A DNA stretch of 21,016 bases, taken from positions 1-21,016 of the IMG/VR virus record IMGVR_UViG_3300006072_000061; one strand, 5' to 3'. Made by a program: the position numbers and the translations under genes. Source of the DNA: a virus. Below, one piece after another: positions 20,380 through 21,016 of this stretch. Below the pieces are notes generated by a model. The model made no database searches. It was not told the DNA's origin and worked only from the letters and a program-made list of their open reading frames with translations. Every line of letters begins with the position of its first letter. Positions within the stretch are counted from its first letter, which is position 1.

Positions 20380-20615
20380 TAATTGCCCTCCTGTAATAGT
20401 GCTGAGTACTGCTCAAGAAGAGTTCTGCCGTCTAGTGGGTGCTTGTACTTAGCGAAGCGCATAAACTCGTTGCGCTGAATGCGTGATCGATTGCCGAAGA
20501 TAGTGACCGATAGGCGTTCGATCATTGAGTCGAGAACCTTGATCTGCTCCTCTGTGGTGCAGTGTGATCGCTCCCAAGCGAATGCCTGAGCGATACGAGC
20601 CTTGTCTGGTGTCAT
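20379..20615 (-). CDS. hypothetical protein, 78 aa
   Basis: A helical 78-aa protein with basic and aromatic residues in its second half. AAAGGA precedes the ATG at about ten bases, and the ATG directly follows the stop of the previous small gene. No family recognised. Confidence 0.7.
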   Translation of the reverse strand: MTPDKARIAQAFAWERSHCTTEEQIKVLDSMIERLSVTIFGNRSRIQRNEFMRFAKYKHPLDGRTLLEQYSALLQEGN

Positions 20616-20759
20616 TTATTTCAATCCTTTCAAGATGTCTGCGACTTGATTGAGTTGATCATCAGTTAAGTGATCGATCTGAATTGCTGATTCGAATGAG
20701 ACATGGAGGCAGATTCCCTGCCCCCGAATAACACATGATGAGCATCGAATATCTCTCAC
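20616..20759 (-). CDS. small Cys-containing protein, 47 aa
   Basis: A GTG-started 47-aa protein with C6-S-S-C9 and C17 near H19, a possible zinc knuckle, then an acidic helical tail (HLTDDQLNQVADILKGLK). It starts two bases after the stop of the upstream gene and ends next to the next ATG. No family recognised. Confidence 0.65.
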   Translation of the reverse strand: MRDIRCSSCVIRGQGICLHVSFESAIQIDHLTDDQLNQVADILKGLK

Positions 20760-20761
20760 GA

Positions 20762-20941
20762 TTACGCCCCTTTCACGATCTTGGCGATATTGAGTGACTT
20801 GATGAAGTTGATCTCGAAGCCCTCTGATCGGGTCGAGAAGAAGCGAGTGCCGTCTGCTAGTAGCAGGTCGATGAGTTGAGGAGAGATCGTGCCTTTGGCA
20901 ACGATCTTGCCGTTGGTGTCGATGAATGTGCGAGATTTCAT
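20762..20941 (-). CDS. small hypothetical protein, 59 aa
   Basis: A 59-aa basic protein with strand-like segments (SRTFIDTNGKIVAKGTI, residues 3-19; FEINFIKSLNIAKIV, 42-56). GGGAG lies about ten bases before the ATG. No family recognised. Confidence 0.65.
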   Translation of the reverse strand: MKSRTFIDTNGKIVAKGTISPQLIDLLLADGTRFFSTRSEGFEINFIKSLNIAKIVKGA

Positions 20942-20945
20942 TGGA

Positions 20946-21016
20946 TTAGATCTCCCTCTTCAATTTGCCAGTGAAGCGGATTTCAACGATCTGATTGCGA
21001 TTATAGGAGATGAAGT
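20946..21016 (-). CDS. 3' end of a gene that continues beyond the window
   Basis: On the minus strand one frame is open from the window edge to a TAA at 20946-20948 and encodes 22 residues ending VEIRFTGKLKREI. The other two frames have early stops. The gap to the next gene is four bases, as elsewhere in this operon, so this is probably the tail of the next upstream gene. Confidence 0.5.
   Translation of the reverse strand, partial: FISYNRNQIVEIRFTGKLKREI

Noticed and set aside
1-21016. tRNA, rRNA, CRISPR arrays and insertion sequences
   Set aside because: No cloverleaf-like sequence, regular repeat-spacer pattern or transposase was seen on either strand.

Overview
The window looks like the middle of a temperate tailed-phage genome (or a prophage) whose host is an actinobacterium. 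The best host marker is a WhiB-type iron-sulfur regulator at 14200-14457, a family known only from Actinobacteria and their phages. Gene density is very high, genes overlap as TAATG, ATGA or TGATG, and base composition is moderate in GC. This fits phages of low-GC, possibly freshwater, Actinobacteria, but the environment is inference. No capsid, terminase, portal or tail gene is recognised, so the virion assignment of the left arm is also inference.

Layout. (1) 61-3922, plus strand: nine to ten small co-directional genes without recognisable enzymes, interrupted by an AT-rich HNH endonuclease gene (1359-1754). One gene (1754-2288) can be read full length only through a +1 shift at a CCC-TGA-C site. 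(2) 3986-7757, plus strand: a Cys-rich protein, a small protein, a nucleotidyltransferase-fold protein, a HAD-like protein without the usual nucleophile, and a large protein whose front resembles the tRNA-guanine transglycosylase/DpdA TIM barrel. (3) 7758-7929: the largest gap, with hairpins and three TAGGGTA repeats, leading into a complete adenosylcobalamin-dependent class II ribonucleotide reductase (7930-9978). (4) 9979-10020: convergence point with a bidirectional terminator. (5) 9989-13243, minus strand: small zinc-binding proteins, a secreted lysozyme-like/SLT protein, a tyrosine integrase with a Cys-rich insertion, and an AlpA-like excisionase. (6) 13258-21016, minus strand: a long early-type operon with a second HNH gene, whiB, a VWA protein with a partner AAA+ ATPase (CobT/CobS-like), and many very small proteins.

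Working together: the organisation (rightward left arm, central integrase, leftward right arm) parallels L5-like actinophages. The reductase would supply dNTPs for replication and needs cobalamin. The AAA+/VWA pair probably forms a remodelling machine. The NTase, HAD-like and TGT-like genes are adjacent and probably act in one nucleic-acid-related process. Integrase and excisionase support lysogeny.

Ten small genes described here (53, 57, 50, 51, 42, 47, 35, 36, 47 and 59 codons) were found by reading the minus strand directly. Most have a good ribosome-binding site or a stop/start overlap with a neighbour.
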